NCBI RefSeq assembly: GCF_003501885.1
Contig: NZ_QWFA01000027.1
Coordinates: 1-45,222 of the forward strand
Reading direction: 5' to 3'
Length of the DNA: 45,222 bases
Origin: Streptomyces globisporus
GTDB lineage: Bacteria > Actinomycetota > Actinomycetes > Streptomycetales > Streptomycetaceae
Position numbers and translations under genes: made by a program. Of this stretch, positions 24,043 to 34,471 are shown piece after piece (positions within the stretch are counted from its first letter, which is position 1; each line of letters opens with the position of its first letter). Below the pieces are notes generated by a model. The model saw only the letters and a list, made by a program, of their open reading frames with translations, did not search any database and had not been told where the DNA came from.

Positions 24043-27000
24043 TCAGGCCTCGAAGACCTCGTTGACCAGCTGCGTCTGCTCCGCCTGGTGACGCTTGGCC
24101 GAGCCGACCGCCGGGGACGAGCCGTGCGGCCGCGAGATGCGGCGCAGGCGCTCGCCGTGCGGCACGTCCGCGCCGACCGCGAGGTCCAGGTGGTCGATCA
24201 GGTTGAGCGCGATGAACGGCCACGCACCCTGGTTCGCCGGCTCCTCCTGCGCCCACAGGTACTTCTCGGCGTTCGGGTACTTCGCGATCTCGGCCTGGAT
24301 CTCCGCACCCGGCAGCGGGTACAGCCGCTCCAGCCGGATGATCGCGGTCTCCGTGTCGCCCCGCTTCTCCCGCTCGGCGTCCAGGTCGTAGTACAGCTTG
24401 CCCGAGACGAAGACGACCTTGCGGACGTCCTCGGCCTTGACCGACGCGTCGCCGATCACCGGGCGGAAGCCGCCGGAGGTGAACTCCTCGATGGACGAGG
24501 CCGCCGCCTTCAGACGCAGCATCGACTTCGGGGTGAAGACGATGAGCGGCTTGTGGTGCGGGTTGTGCACCTGCCAGCGCAGCAGGTGGAAGTAGTTCGA
24601 CGGCAGGGTCGGCATCGCGACCGTCATGTTGTCCTGCGCGCACATCTGGAGGAAGCGCTCCGGGCGGGCGGACGAGTGGTCCGGGCCCTGGCCCTCGTAG
24701 CCGTGCGGCAGGAGCAGCGTGACGCCGGAGGTCTGGCCCCACTTCTGCTCGGCCGAGGAGATGAACTCGTCCACGACGGTCTGTGCGCCGTTGACGAAGT
24801 CACCGAACTGGGCCTCCCAGATGACCAGCGACTCCGGACGGGCCAGCGAGTAGCCGTACTCGAAGCCCATCGCCGCGTACTCGCTGAGCAGCGAGTCGTA
24901 GACGTTGTACCGGGCCTGGTCGTCCGCCAGGTACAGCAGCGGGGTGTAGTCCTCGCCGGTGACCTGGTCGACCAGGACCGCGTGACGCTGGCCGAACGTG
25001 CCGCGGCGGCTGTCCTGACCGGCGAGCCGGACCGGGGTGCCCTCCATCAGCAGCGAACCGATGGCCAGGGTCTCGCCCATGCCCCAGTCGATCGTGGCGT
25101 TCTCCACCGAGGCGGCACGGCGCTGCATCTGCGGCAGCAGACGCGGGTGCACGGTGATCGACTCGGGGATGTTGACCTGGGACTCGGCGATCCGCTTGAC
25201 GACCTCGGCGGAGACCGCCGTCTCGACGGCCACCGGGAACGCGGCCTGCGGCTCCGGGACGTGCGGCGATGCCGGCTGCGAGGTGGCCTCGCGGACCTCC
25301 GCGAACACCTTCTCCAGCTGACCCTGGAAGTCCTGGAGCGCCTGCTCCGCCTCTTCCAGCGTGATGTCGCCGCGACCGATGAGGGACTCGGTGTAGAGCT
25401 TGCGCACCGAGCGCTTCTTGTCGATCAGGGTGTACATCTGCGGGTTGGTGAACTCCGGGTTGTCGCCCTCGTTGTGACCGCGGCGGCGGTAGCAGATGAG
25501 GTCGATCACGACGTCCTTGTTGAACGCCTGCCGGAACTCGAAGGCGAGCCGCGCGACGCGGACCACGGCCTCCGGGTCGTCGCCGTTGACGTGGATGATC
25601 GGCGCCTCGATCATGCGCGCCACGTCGGTGGCGTACATCGAGGAGCGCGAGGACTCCGGGGCGGCGGTGAAGCCGACCTGGTTGTTGATCACCACGTGCA
25701 CGGTGCCGCCGGTGCGGTAGCCGCGCAGCTGCGACATGTTGAGCGTCTCGGCGACGACGCCCTGGCCCGCGAAGGCCGCGTCGCCGTGGAGCGCGATCGG
25801 CAGGACCGTGAAGTCCGTGCCGCCCTTGTTGATGATGTCCTGCTTGGCGCGGGCGATGCCCTCCAGGACCGGGTCGACCGCCTCCAGGTGCGAGGGGTTG
25901 GCGGCCAGCGAGACCTTGATCTGCTCGCCGTCCAGACCGGTGAAGGTGCCCTCGGCGCCCAGGTGGTACTTGACGTCGCCGGAGCCGTGCATCGAGCGCG
26001 GGTCGAGGTTGCCCTCGAACTCGCGGAAGATCTGCGCGTACGACTTGCCGACGATGTTCGCCAGGACGTTCAGGCGGCCGCGGTGCGCCATGCCGATGAC
26101 GACCTCGTCGAGGCGGGCCTCGGCGGCGGAGTCGATGACCGCGTCGAGCAGCGGGATGACGGACTCGCCGCCCTCCAGCGAGAACCGCTTCTGGCCGACG
26201 TACTTCGTCTGCAGGAAGGTCTCGAACGCCTCCGCGGCGTTCAGCCTGCGCAGGATGCGCAGCTGCTCCTCGCGCTCGGGCTTCGGGCGCGGGCGCTCGA
26301 CCCGGTCCTGGAGCCACTTGCGCTGCTTCGGGTCCTGGATGTGCATGAACTCGATGCCGGTGGTGCGGCAGTACGACTCACGGAGCACACCGAGGATGTC
26401 GCGGAGCTTCATCATCGTCTTGCCGGCGAACCCGCCGACCGCGAAGTCCCGCTCCAGGTCCCACAGGGTGAGGCCGTGCTCGGTGATGTCCAGGTCGGGG
26501 TGCTTGCGCTGGTGGTACTCCAGCGGGTCGGTGTCGGCCATGACGTGGCCGCGGACCCGGTAGGAGTGGATCAGCTCGAAGACCCGCGCGGCCTTGGTGA
26601 CGTCGTCGTCGTGCGAGGCGTCGATGTCCTTGAGCCAGCGGACCGGCTCGTAGGGGATGCGCAGCGCCTTGAAGATCTCGTCGTAGAACTCGTTCTCGCC
26701 GAGCAGCAGCTGGGAGAGGACGCGCAGGAACTCGCCGGAGGCGGCGCCCTGGATGACCCGGTGGTCGTAGGTCGACGTGAGCGTCATGACCTTCGAGATG
26801 CCGAGCTTGTTGAGGGTGTCCTGCGAGGTGCCCTGGAACTCCGCCGGGTAGTCCATCGCGCCGACGCCCATGATGAGGCCCTGACCGGGCATCAGGCGGG
26901 GCACCGAGTGGACGGTGCCGATGCCGCCGGGGTTGGTCAGCGAGGCGGTGACGCCGGTGAAGTCGTCCATGCCGAGCTTGCCGATGCGGGCGCGCCGGAC

Positions 27001-27861
27001 GATGTCCTCGTACGCCTGCCAGAACTCGAAGAAGTTGAGCGTCTCGGCCTTCTTGATGGCCGCGACGACCAGCTGGCGGTCGCCGTTCGGCTTCACCAGG
27101 TCGATGGCCAGACCCAGGTTGACGTGCTCCGGCTTGACCAGGGTCGGCTTGCCGTCCTTCTCCGCGAAGGAGTAGTTCATCGACGGCATGGCCTTGAGGG
27201 CCTGCACCATCGCGTACCCGATGAGGTGCGTGAAGGAGATCTTCCCGCCGCGGGCGCGCTTGAGGTGGTTGTTGATGACGATGCGGTTGTCGAAGAGCAG
27301 CTTCACCGGGACCGCGCGGACGGACGTGGCCGTCGGCAGCTCCAGCGAGGCGTTCATGTTCTTCGCGACGGCGGCCGAGGGGCCGCGCAGCGTCACGTAC
27401 TCCGGACCTGCCGGGGCCTCGGTGGACTCGTCCGCCTTGGGCTTGGCGGGCGCGGCAGCGGGCTTCGCGGCCGCGGGCTTCGCCGGGGCGGGCGCGGTCT
27501 TCGCCGGAGCCGGAGCGGCCTTGGCCGGGGCCGGCTGCGCGGGGGTGGCCGGAGCGGCGGCGGGCGCGGCCTTCGCCGGAGCCGGAGCGGCTGCCGGAGC
27601 GGGCGCGGCCGGGGCGGCGGCCTCGGTCACCGGGGCCCCCGAGGCCCCGGGAGCGGGCTTGTCCGCCGTGCCGGCGGCACCCGGCTTGTAGTCGGCGAAG
27701 AAGTCCCACCAGGCACGATCGACCGAACTGGGGTCCTGGAGGTACTGCTGGTAGATCTCGTCGACGAGCCATTCATTGGCGCCGAAAGCCGCGGCCGGGT
27801 TGGTGCCCGGGCTGGCTTGGTCGGTCGAGACGCTTGAGTTACTGGGGGACTGAGACGACAC
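24043..27861 (-). CDS. kgd: Multifunctional 2-oxoglutarate decarboxylase/dehydrogenase (E2-E1 fusion)
   Basis: Cytosolic TCA-cycle enzyme of 1272 residues, of the actinobacterial KGD/OdhA type. The N-terminal segment ([16 protein letters not shown]) is the E1-binding stretch. An Ala/Pro/Lys linker spans about 60-140. The E2 succinyltransferase domain (about 150-365) ends with [17 protein letters not shown]. The thiamine-diphosphate E1 part (about 400-1272) contains [18 protein letters not shown] and [19 protein letters not shown]. It lacks a lipoyl domain, as is usual for this type. GTG 27861 matches the family N-terminus SSQSPSNSS; an in-frame GTG at 27888 is an alternative. The product is succinyl-CoA or succinic semialdehyde. 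Confidence 0.97.
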   Translation of the reverse strand: MSSQSPSNSSVSTDQASPGTNPAAAFGANEWLVDEIYQQYLQDPSSVDRAWWDFFADYKPGAAGTADKPAPGASGAPVTEAAAPAAPAPAAAPAPAKAAPAAAPATPAQPAPAKAAPAPAKTAPAPAKPAAAKPAAAPAKPKADESTEAPAGPEYVTLRGPSAAVAKNMNASLELPTATSVRAVPVKLLFDNRIVINNHLKRARGGKISFTHLIGYAMVQALKAMPSMNYSFAEKDGKPTLVKPEHVNLGLAIDLVKPNGDRQLVVAAIKKAETLNFFEFWQAYEDIVRRARIGKLGMDDFTGVTASLTNPGGIGTVHSVPRLMPGQGLIMGVGAMDYPAEFQGTSQDTLNKLGISKVMTLTSTYDHRVIQGAASGEFLRVLSQLLLGENEFYDEIFKALRIPYEPVRWLKDIDASHDDDVTKAARVFELIHSYRVRGHVMADTDPLEYHQRKHPDLDITEHGLTLWDLERDFAVGGFAGKTMMKLRDILGVLRESYCRTTGIEFMHIQDPKQRKWLQDRVERPRPKPEREEQLRILRRLNAAEAFETFLQTKYVGQKRFSLEGGESVIPLLDAVIDSAAEARLDEVVIGMAHRGRLNVLANIVGKSYAQIFREFEGNLDPRSMHGSGDVKYHLGAEGTFTGLDGEQIKVSLAANPSHLEAVDPVLEGIARAKQDIINKGGTDFTVLPIALHGDAAFAGQGVVAETLNMSQLRGYRTGGTVHVVINNQVGFTAAPESSRSSMYATDVARMIEAPIIHVNGDDPEAVVRVARLAFEFRQAFNKDVVIDLICYRRRGHNEGDNPEFTNPQMYTLIDKKRSVRKLYTESLIGRGDITLEEAEQALQDFQGQLEKVFAEVREATSQPASPHVPEPQAAFPVAVETAVSAEVVKRIAESQVNIPESITVHPRLLPQMQRRAASVENATIDWGMGETLAIGSLLMEGTPVRLAGQDSRRGTFGQRHAVLVDQVTGEDYTPLLYLADDQARYNVYDSLLSEYAAMGFEYGYSLARPESLVIWEAQFGDFVNGAQTVVDEFISSAEQKWGQTSGVTLLLPHGYEGQGPDHSSARPERFLQMCAQDNMTVAMPTLPSNYFHLLRWQVHNPHHKPLIVFTPKSMLRLKAAASSIEEFTSGGFRPVIGDASVKAEDVRKVVFVSGKLYYDLDAEREKRGDTETAIIRLERLYPLPGAEIQAEIAKYPNAEKYLWAQEEPANQGAWPFIALNLIDHLDLAVGADVPHGERLRRISRPHGSSPAVGSAKRHQAEQTQLVNEVFEA

Positions 27862-28092
27862 GGCGGCAACCGCCCTCTTCCGCTTCACAAGGTGATGGAC
27901 AGCGGAAATCAAGGCTACGCCCCCCGAACCGTTCCTTGCAGGCCGGGCCGGTGCTTCGTCGTGCACATCACATCGAAGGGCGGGTTTCGGCGCAGGAAAT
28001 GGCGGGAAACAAGCGAGGTTCCACTGCACTTCGGGTACGCAGGACCGTGGACACGGCCCTGCGACCGCATCCCCTTGAGGCCCCTTGCTGGC

Positions 28093-28114
28093 AGGGCACG
28101 TATGAACGTGCCCT
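28093..28114 (-). terminator. Hairpin downstream of the two-component operon
   Basis: AGGGCACGT, an ATGA loop and ACGTGCCCT form a perfect 9-bp stem, 30 bases past the end of the histidine kinase gene and far upstream of the 2-oxoglutarate gene. No T-tract follows. It probably ends the kinase transcript. Confidence 0.6.
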
Positions 28115-28143
28115 TCCGGTTCGACCCTATGCCAACAAGAACG

Positions 28144-29220
28144 TCAACCGCGCTGCTCTGGGATCCCCGGGAGGGTGACCTGGATCCGGCAGCCCCTTAC
28201 GGATTCGGCCACACCGATCCGGCCGCCGTGCAGATCGACCGCCCACCGGGCGATGGCGAGACCGAGGCCCGTACCGCCGTCGCTGCCCGGACCCTGCGGG
28301 GAGGGCGCCTGGCCCCGGTTGAACCGCTCGAAGACCCGGTGGCGCTCCGCCTCCGGGATGCCGGGCCCCTCATCGATGACTTCCAGCTCCAGTGACTCGG
28401 GGTAGGCCCCGCGCCGCGCCAGCACCGTCACCCGGCCGTGCGGCGGGCTGTGCTTGACCGCGTTGTCGATCAGGTTCGCGACCACCTGGTGCAGCCGCTC
28501 GGCGTCCGCGTGCGCGGTGAGCTCCGGCGGCGAGACGTCCAGATGCAGATGGACGTCCGTACGGGAGTGATTGCCCGAACCCGACGACAGGCGTCGCTGG
28601 GAGGCGGCGAGATTCGCCTCCTTCAGTACGCCCGACAGATACGGCCACACCTCGAAACGGCGTGCCTTGAGGGCGACGACCCCGTTGTCCAGGCGCGACA
28701 GGTCCAGCAGCGTCTCGACCAGTCGGCCGAGCCGCTCCGTCTGTTTCAGCGCCGTGCGCATCGTTTCCGGATCGGCGGCGGACACCCCGTCCACCACGTT
28801 CTCCAGCACGGCTCTGAGCGCCGCGATGGGCGTACGCAGCTCATGGCTGACATTGGCGACCAGCTCTTTTCGATGCCGGTCCTCCGCCTCCAGATCGTCC
28901 GCCATGCGGTTGATCGTCTGCGCCAGGTCGCCCAGCTCGTCCCGCCGCCCGGCGCCGCTCACCCGGCGCGTGTAGTCGCCGTGCGAGATCGACCGGGCCA
29001 CCGCTCTCATCTCGTCCAGCGGCGCGGTCAGACCGTGCGCCACGAACTGGGTGATCAGCAGCGTGGCGATCACCGAGAAAACCGTGATGAAGCGGAACTC
29101 CGTACGGGTCCGCAGCGCGACGATCAGCAGCCCCGTGGTGATGAACACCGAGACCACGACGAGCGTGCCGAGCTTGGCCTTGATCGAGAAGGGCCGCAGT
29201 CCGGACCCTGGCCGGCTCAT
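28144..29220 (-). CDS. Sensor histidine kinase, HisKA type
   Basis: Membrane kinase of 358 residues. Two hydrophobic segments (about 17-37 and 43-63) are separated by a loop of only about six residues, so there is no periplasmic sensor domain. A HAMP linker follows, then the phospho-acceptor H126 in VSHELRTPIAAL. The ATP-binding domain has N-box LIDNAVKHSPP, then DEGPGIPEAERHRVFERF and GGTGLGLAIARW. ATG 29220 overlaps the response-regulator stop (ATGA). Lack of an extracytoplasmic domain suggests sensing of the membrane or of another protein. Signal unknown. Confidence 0.95.
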   Translation of the reverse strand: MSRPGSGLRPFSIKAKLGTLVVVSVFITTGLLIVALRTRTEFRFITVFSVIATLLITQFVAHGLTAPLDEMRAVARSISHGDYTRRVSGAGRRDELGDLAQTINRMADDLEAEDRHRKELVANVSHELRTPIAALRAVLENVVDGVSAADPETMRTALKQTERLGRLVETLLDLSRLDNGVVALKARRFEVWPYLSGVLKEANLAASQRRLSSGSGNHSRTDVHLHLDVSPPELTAHADAERLHQVVANLIDNAVKHSPPHGRVTVLARRGAYPESLELEVIDEGPGIPEAERHRVFERFNRGQAPSPQGPGSDGGTGLGLAIARWAVDLHGGRIGVAESVRGCRIQVTLPGIPEQRG

Positions 29221-29954
29221 GGCGCGGGAGTCTCCAGGGCGTAGCCCACACCGTGCACGGTACGGATCCGCTCCGCACCGATCTTCCGGCGCAGCGCCTT
29301 GATGTGGCTGTCGACCGTACGGGTGCCCGAGGCGTCCGCCCAGTCCCACACCTCGGCCAGCAGTTGCTCCCGGGAGAGCACGGCGCGCGGGGTGTTGGCC
29401 AGGCACACCAGCAGGTCGAACTCGGTCGGCGTGAGGTGGACGTCCTCGGCGCGCACCCGGACCCGGCGCTGCGCGTGGTCGATCTCCAGCTCACCCAGAC
29501 GCAGTATCCCGCTGCGCGGGGTGACGGCGGCGAGCGCCGCCCGCTCCACCCGGCGCAGCAGCACGTGGACCCGGGCGGCCAGCTCCCGCATGGAGAACGG
29601 CTTGGTCATGTAGTCGTCGGCGCCGACCCCGAGCCCGACCAGCATGTCGGTCTCGTCGTCGCGTGCGGTGAGCATCAGCACCGGCACCGGACGCGCCGCC
29701 TGCACCCGGCGGCAGACCTCCAGGCCGTCGAAGCCCGGAAGCATGATGTCGAGCACCATCAGGTCGGGCTGCCAGGCCTCGGCCGCGTCCACGGCCGCGG
29801 GGCCGTCCAGCGCGGTCTGCACCAGGAAGCCCTCCGCCCGCAGCCGGGCGGAAATGGCGTCGACGATCGTGGCGTCGTCCTCGACCACCAGCACCCGGCG
29901 CTGAGCCCCCGGGGTGGCCGCGACGCCGTTGTGGGTGGTGTGTGTCTGTTCCAT
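29217..29954 (-). CDS. OmpR-family response regulator
   Basis: Regulator of 245 residues. The receiver carries the acidic pair in VLVVEDDATIV, D69 in LMVLDIMLPGFDG as phospho-acceptor, VLMLTAR and the lysine in DDYMTKPFSMREL. The winged helix at the C-terminus includes LTPTEFDLLVCLANTPRAVL and VDSHIKALRRKIG. ATG 29954 has AGGGG about eight bases upstream; a start at 29987 would add 11 residues. It is coupled to the kinase gene and is the first gene of the pair. Confidence 0.95.
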   Translation of the reverse strand: MEQTHTTHNGVAATPGAQRRVLVVEDDATIVDAISARLRAEGFLVQTALDGPAAVDAAEAWQPDLMVLDIMLPGFDGLEVCRRVQAARPVPVLMLTARDDETDMLVGLGVGADDYMTKPFSMRELAARVHVLLRRVERAALAAVTPRSGILRLGELEIDHAQRRVRVRAEDVHLTPTEFDLLVCLANTPRAVLSREQLLAEVWDWADASGTRTVDSHIKALRRKIGAERIRTVHGVGYALETPAP

Positions 29955-30188
29955 CGCCCCGCCCCTGCCCGTTCTCGCGGGAGCCATTCCCCCGGAGGCA
30001 CGGTCTTCGCTCGTGGTTTTCGTGGGTGATCCCGTGTGCCGGTCAGCAGCGTAAAGGCAGCGGAGGCCTCCCGGCTACGCAGGGTGTTGCCCCGAGGTCA
30101 CGAGTTCGGGCCGGGCGGGCGGCCGGATCGTCTGCCTTGTGCCGGTTGACCCGTGCCGCCGCCGGGCCGCACATACCGGGAGGGGGGT

Positions 30189-30908
30189 TCAGCCGGCCCG
30201 GAGTGCGAGATGGACCACGTCGGGCACACCTCGGGCAACGGCCACTTCTTCCGTCCGAACCCCGCTGAACCCGGCATTCCGCAATGCCTGTTCGAAGGCG
30301 GGCGACGGCTGCGCGGACCATACGGCGAGCACGCCGCCCGGGTTCAGGCGGTCGTGGCAGTGCGCCAGACCGGCGGGGGAGTAGAGGCTTTCGTTGCCCT
30401 CCGTGACCGTCCAGTCGGGCCCGTTGTCGATGTCCAGGCAGAGCGCGTCGTAACGCTCCGTGGTGGTACGGAGGTGGGCGACCAGGTCCGTGGGCAGGAT
30501 CCCGGTCCGGGGGTCGGCCAGCGCCGCTCCGGAGATCCGGTCCAGCGGCCCCTCCCGGTGCCAGTCCACGATCGCCTGCTCCCGCTCCACGACGACGATC
30601 CGCCCCCAGCGCTCCTCCTCGGCGGCCCGCACGAGGGAGAACCCGACGCCCAGGCCGCCGATGAGCACGGACGGGGCCGTCCGGCCGGCGGGCAGCGAGG
30701 CCAGTGCGACGTCGATCAGCAGCCGCTCGGAGCGCCCGTCGGAGGTGTCCATCAGGAAGCAGCCGTTGGCGATGATCTCGAAGTGCTCCCCGCGCTCGCG
30801 CAGGACGACCTCGCCGAAGGGCCCCTCCCGGCGGTCGAGGACGACGGGGGTGTCGGTGGAGCGCACAGGCAGCGAGTCCATCGGTTCGGGGGCGGTCGTC
30901 GCGGACAT
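30189..30908 (-). CDS. Spermidine-synthase-like methyltransferase-fold protein
   Basis: Protein of 239 residues. A spermine/spermidine-synthase-like core is suggested by VLIGGLGVGFSLVRAA (the GGGxG-type cofactor loop), VVVEREQAIVDWHREG and ALCLDIDNGPDWTVTEGN. The usual Asp-containing putrescine-binding motif (GGGDG or GDG) is altered to GGLGVG, so it may not make polyamines. The N-terminal beta domain FGEVVLRERGEHFEIIANG is typical of the family. GGAGAG lies seven bases before ATG 30908. It is probably monocistronic and diverges from lon. Confidence 0.85.
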   Translation of the reverse strand: MSATTAPEPMDSLPVRSTDTPVVLDRREGPFGEVVLRERGEHFEIIANGCFLMDTSDGRSERLLIDVALASLPAGRTAPSVLIGGLGVGFSLVRAAEEERWGRIVVVEREQAIVDWHREGPLDRISGAALADPRTGILPTDLVAHLRTTTERYDALCLDIDNGPDWTVTEGNESLYSPAGLAHCHDRLNPGGVLAVWSAQPSPAFEQALRNAGFSGVRTEEVAVARGVPDVVHLALRAG

Positions 30909-31090
30909 GATGCGGCTCTCCGGTATCCGGGCGTGGCGGTCGATGCCCGCCCATCCTGGCCCCCGGCGCGGGGCGAAGGCCAGCGCCTTTCCGGCTCCGG
31001 GGAGGGGAACAACTGCACGCCGTCGAGCGCTCCCGTACGGGGAGGGGCGCCCGGGAGCGAAGGGGCGCGGCGTACAGCGGGCGACCTGAT

Positions 31091-31104
31091 CGCTCAGAGC
31101 GAAC
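31091..31104. promoter_or_regulatory. Candidate ClgR box upstream of lon
   Basis: CGC-N5-GCGAAC on the plus strand (GTTCGC-N5-GCG on the minus). This matches the CGC-N5-GCG core that I recall for ClgR, the activator of clp and lon genes in Streptomyces. It lies 75-88 bases before the lon start codon. Confidence 0.55.
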
Positions 31105-31136
31105 ACCGTTCGGGGAACATTCGGCGACTCACAAGC

Positions 31137-31157
31137 ATTGAGTCCACATAGCTCAAC
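31137..31157. promoter_or_regulatory. HAIR-like site (HspR operator) upstream of lon
   Basis: ATTGAGT, seven bases, GCTCAAC. This is close to the HspR consensus CTTGAGT-N7-ACTCAAG, with substitutions at the outer bases. In Streptomyces the lon gene is known to belong to the HspR regulon. It lies 22-42 bases before the lon start. Confidence 0.7.
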
Positions 31158-31178
31158 TTGCCTGCCGAAGGGGAGATC

Positions 31179-33599
31179 ATGACTAACGAGTCCCAGGCGT
31201 TCACACCGATCGACCTGCCCGTGCTGCCGCTCGACGACGAGGTCGTCCTGCCCGGCATGGTGGTGCCGCTGGACCTGTCCGACACCGAGGTGCGCGCCGC
31301 CGTCGAGGCCGCGCAGGCCGCAGCCCGTCCCGGCGGCGGCAAGCCCCAGGTGCTGCTGGTCCCGCGGATCGACGGCACGTACACGGGGACCGGTGTCCTC
31401 GGCACCGTCGAGCAGGTCGGACGCCTGTCGGACGGCGACCCCGGCGCCCTCATCCGGGCCCGTGACCGGGTCCGCATCGGAGCCGGGACCAGCGGCCCCG
31501 GCCGGGCGCTCTGGGTGGAGGGGACCGTGCTGGAGACGGCCGCCCCCGACCCGCTGCCCGGATCCGCCGCCGAGCTGGTCAAGGAGTACAAGGCGCTCGC
31601 CACCAGCTGGCTGAAGAAGCGCGGCGCCTGGCAGGTCGTGGACCGGGTCCAGCAGATCGACGACGTCTCCGCGCTCGCCGACAACTCCGGATACTCGCCT
31701 TTCCTCTCCACCGCCCAGAAGGTCCAGCTCCTGGAGACCGTGGACCCGATCGCCCGGCTGAAGCTCGCCATCCAGTGGCTGAGCGAGCACCTCGCCGAGC
31801 AGGACGTGGCCGAGTCCATCGCCAAGGACGTCCAGGACGGCGTCGACAAGCAGCAGCGGGAGTTCCTGCTGCGCCGCCAGCTCGACGCCGTACGCAAGGA
31901 GCTCGCCGAGCTCAACGGCGATCCGGAGGACGAGTCCGACGACTACCGGGCCCGCGTCGAGGCCGCCGACCTGCCCGAGCACGTCCGCGAGGCCGCGCTC
32001 AAGGAGGTCGAGAAGCTGGAGCGGTCCAGCGACCAGTCCCCCGAGGGCTCCTGGATCCGCACCTGGCTGGACACCGTCCTCGAACTGCCCTGGACCGAGC
32101 GGACCGAGGACGCCTACGACATCCGCGGCGCCCAGGAGGTCCTGGACGCAGAGCACGCCGGCCTGGCCGACGTGAAGGAGCGCATCACCGAGTACCTCGC
32201 GGTGCGCAAGCGCCGTGCCGACCGGGGCCTCGGCGTCGTCGGCGGGCGGCGCGGCGGCGCGGTCCTCGCCCTCGTCGGCCCGCCCGGCGTCGGCAAGACC
32301 TCGCTCGGCGAGTCCGTCGCGCACGCCATGGGCCGCAAGTTCGTCCGCGTCGCGCTCGGCGGTGTCCGGGACGAGGCGGAGATCCGCGGCCACCGTCGTA
32401 CGTACGTCGGCGCGCTCCCCGGCCGGATCGTGCGGGCCATCAAGGAGGCCGGTTCGATGAACCCGGTCGTCCTGCTCGACGAGATCGACAAGGTCGGCTC
32501 CGACTTCCGGGGCGACCCGGCCGCCGCCCTGCTCGAAGTCCTCGACCCCGCGCAGAACCACACCTTCCGCGACCACTACCTGGAGGTCGAGCTCGACCTC
32601 AGCGACGTGGTCTTCCTGGCCACGGCCAACGTGCTCGAAGCCATCCCGGAGGCCCTGCTCGACCGTATGGAGCTGGTCCGCCTCGACGGCTACACCGAGG
32701 ACGAGAAGGTCGTCATCGCCCGGGACCACCTGCTCCCGCGCCAGCTGGAGCGGGCCGGTCTGGAGAAGGACGAGGTCGCCCTGGAGGAGTCGGCGCTGCG
32801 CAAGCTGGCCGGCGAGTACACCCGTGAGGCGGGCGTACGGAATCTGGAGCGGGCGGTCGCCCGGCTGCTCCGCAAGGTCGCGGCCCAGCACGAACTGGGT
32901 GACCGGGAGCTGCCGTTCACGGTGACGGACGCGGATCTGCGCGGCCTGATCGGGCGCCCGCACCACGTGCCCGAGTCCGCGCAGGACCCGGCCGAGCGCC
33001 GCACCGCGGTGCCGGGCGTGGCCACCGGGCTCGCGGTGACCGGGGCGGGCGGTGACGTCCTCTTCGTCGAGGCGTCGCTCGCCGACCCGGAGACCGGGGC
33101 GTCCGGACTGACCCTGACCGGTCAGCTCGGGGACGTCATGAAGGAGTCGGCGCAGATCGCGCTGAGCTTCCTGCGGTCGCACGGCGCGGAGCTGGAGCTG
33201 CCGGTAGCGGACCTCAAGGACCGGGGCGTGCACGTCCACTTCCCGGCGGGCGCGGTCCCCAAGGACGGCCCGAGCGCCGGCGTCACGCTGACGACCGCGC
33301 TGGCCTCGCTGCTCTCCGGACGCCTCGTCCGTACGGATGTGGCGATGACCGGTGAGGTGTCGCTGACCGGGCGGGTGCTGCCGATCGGCGGCGTCAAGCA
33401 GAAGCTGCTGGCCGCGCACCGGGCGGGCATCACGACCGTGGTGATCCCCCAGCGCAACGAGGCCGACCTGGACGACGTCCCGGCCGAGGTGCTGGAGAAG
33501 CTGGACGTCCGCCCGGTCACCGACGTCCGCCAGGTGCTGGAGATCGCCCTCGCCCCGGCCACGGCCAGGGCCGGGGAGCGGATCCCGGCCGCGGCCTGA
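31179..33599 (+). CDS. lon: ATP-dependent Lon protease
   Basis: Cytosolic AAA+ protease of 806 residues. The N-domain (about 5-200) begins LPVLPLDDEVVLPGMVVPLD. Walker A is GPPGVGKTS (about 366) and Walker B is VVLLDEIDKVG (about 430). The protease domain has the catalytic serine in PKDGPSAGVTLTTAL (about 698) and the lysine in GGVKQKLLAAHRAG (about 740). The ATG at 31179 has GGGGAG close upstream; a TTG at 31158 would overlap the HAIR-like site and is unlikely. HspR and ClgR-type sites upstream suggest heat- and proteotoxic-stress control. A bidirectional terminator follows. Confidence 0.97.
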   Translation: MTNESQAFTPIDLPVLPLDDEVVLPGMVVPLDLSDTEVRAAVEAAQAAARPGGGKPQVLLVPRIDGTYTGTGVLGTVEQVGRLSDGDPGALIRARDRVRIGAGTSGPGRALWVEGTVLETAAPDPLPGSAAELVKEYKALATSWLKKRGAWQVVDRVQQIDDVSALADNSGYSPFLSTAQKVQLLETVDPIARLKLAIQWLSEHLAEQDVAESIAKDVQDGVDKQQREFLLRRQLDAVRKELAELNGDPEDESDDYRARVEAADLPEHVREAALKEVEKLERSSDQSPEGSWIRTWLDTVLELPWTERTEDAYDIRGAQEVLDAEHAGLADVKERITEYLAVRKRRADRGLGVVGGRRGGAVLALVGPPGVGKTSLGESVAHAMGRKFVRVALGGVRDEAEIRGHRRTYVGALPGRIVRAIKEAGSMNPVVLLDEIDKVGSDFRGDPAAALLEVLDPAQNHTFRDHYLEVELDLSDVVFLATANVLEAIPEALLDRMELVRLDGYTEDEKVVIARDHLLPRQLERAGLEKDEVALEESALRKLAGEYTREAGVRNLERAVARLLRKVAAQHELGDRELPFTVTDADLRGLIGRPHHVPESAQDPAERRTAVPGVATGLAVTGAGGDVLFVEASLADPETGASGLTLTGQLGDVMKESAQIALSFLRSHGAELELPVADLKDRGVHVHFPAGAVPKDGPSAGVTLTTALASLLSGRLVRTDVAMTGEVSLTGRVLPIGGVKQKLLAAHRAGITTVVIPQRNEADLDDVPAEVLEKLDVRPVTDVRQVLEIALAPATARAGERIPAAA

Positions 33600-33621
33600 C
33601 CGCCGTACGCCGGCCCGGCTC

Positions 33622-33660
33622 GAACGGCCCGCTTCCCGCTGCGGCGGGGGCGGGCCGTTC
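33622..33660. terminator. Bidirectional terminator after lon
   Basis: GAACGGCCCGC and GCGGGCCGTTC form an 11-bp perfect stem around a 17-base loop. It sits between convergent lon and the deacetylase gene. Confidence 0.82.
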
Positions 33661-33692
33661 CGCGTGCCAGGGACGTCGTTCCGGGGCATGGC

Positions 33693-34457
33693 TCAAGGGC
33701 GGTAGATCGTGCCCGGCTGCGGCTCGGCGGGGGCCATCAGCTCGGGGACGGTCACGAAGGTGTAGCCGTCCTTCTGGAGAGCGTCGATGATCCCGGGGAC
33801 GGCGGGGACGGTGCCCTTGTAGATGTCGTGCAGCAGGATGACGCCGTCCTTGCTCGCCTGGTCCAGGATCCGCTTCTTGATCAGCGCGGAGTCGTTCGTC
33901 GAGTAGTCCTTGGCGGTGGCGCTCCACAGCACCTGGGAGAGCCCGAGGTCCTTGCTGATGTCCGAGACCGTGTCATCGGTGCGGCCCTGCGGCGGACGCA
34001 TCAGCCGGGGCTTCTTGCCGGTGATCTTCTCGATGGCCACCTGGGTCTTCTCCAGCTCGGCCCGTATCTCGTCCGGCTTCCGGTCGGTCAGCACCTGGTG
34101 CGTCCAGGTGTGGTTGGCGACCTCGTGGCCCTCGTCCTCGATGCGCTGCACCACGTCGGGGTGCTTGACGACGTGGTGCTTGCCCAGCAGGAAGAAGGTG
34201 GCGTGCACCTTCTTCTCCTTGAGGATGTCCAGCAGCCTCGGCGTGTCCTCGCCCGGGCCCGCGTCGAAGGTCAGGGCGATGCACTTGGCCTTGCGGCAGT
34301 CGACCGGCCCGAACTCGCCCTTGGCGTCGGACGCCGCCTCCCCGCGTGCCGAACCGGGCGCGGTCGTCTCCATCGAGCAGCCGCTCAACGTCAGTGTGAG
34401 CGCCGTCACCATCGCCGCGGTCAACCCGATCCGGGGCAACGGCATCTTTCCGGGCAC
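33693..34457 (-). CDS. Polysaccharide deacetylase lipoprotein (NodB domain)
   Basis: Exported protein of 254 residues. The signal peptide ends in LTLSGC, so the product is probably a lipoprotein. The NodB domain begins about 57: IALTFDAGPGEDT carries the metal-site Asp, then FFLLGKHHVVKHPDVV, NHTWTH (metal-binding histidines), RPPQGRTDD and the late LLHD. It is expected to remove acetyl groups from cell-wall glycans. GTG 34457 has AGGAG about nine bases upstream. It diverges from the MarR gene. A hairpin-forming repeat lies directly ahead of its ribosome-binding site. Confidence 0.93.
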   Translation of the reverse strand: MPGKMPLPRIGLTAAMVTALTLTLSGCSMETTAPGSARGEAASDAKGEFGPVDCRKAKCIALTFDAGPGEDTPRLLDILKEKKVHATFFLLGKHHVVKHPDVVQRIEDEGHEVANHTWTHQVLTDRKPDEIRAELEKTQVAIEKITGKKPRLMRPPQGRTDDTVSDISKDLGLSQVLWSATAKDYSTNDSALIKKRILDQASKDGVILLHDIYKGTVPAVPGIIDALQKDGYTFVTVPELMAPAEPQPGTIYRP

Positions 34458-34471
34458 GACACATCACTCCT

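Noticed and set aside
22897..27837. Very long plus-strand open frame (1646 codons)
   Set aside because: It is antisense to the 2-oxoglutarate enzyme and to DUF6104. The composition (Arg, Gly, Val, Leu, Asp, His rich) is that of a GC-rich shadow, and no domain is seen.
30189..33689. 1166-codon minus-strand frame ending in the spermidine-synthase-like gene
   Set aside because: Only the last 239 codons are protein-like. The upstream part is antisense to lon. The true start is ATG 30908 with GGAGAG.
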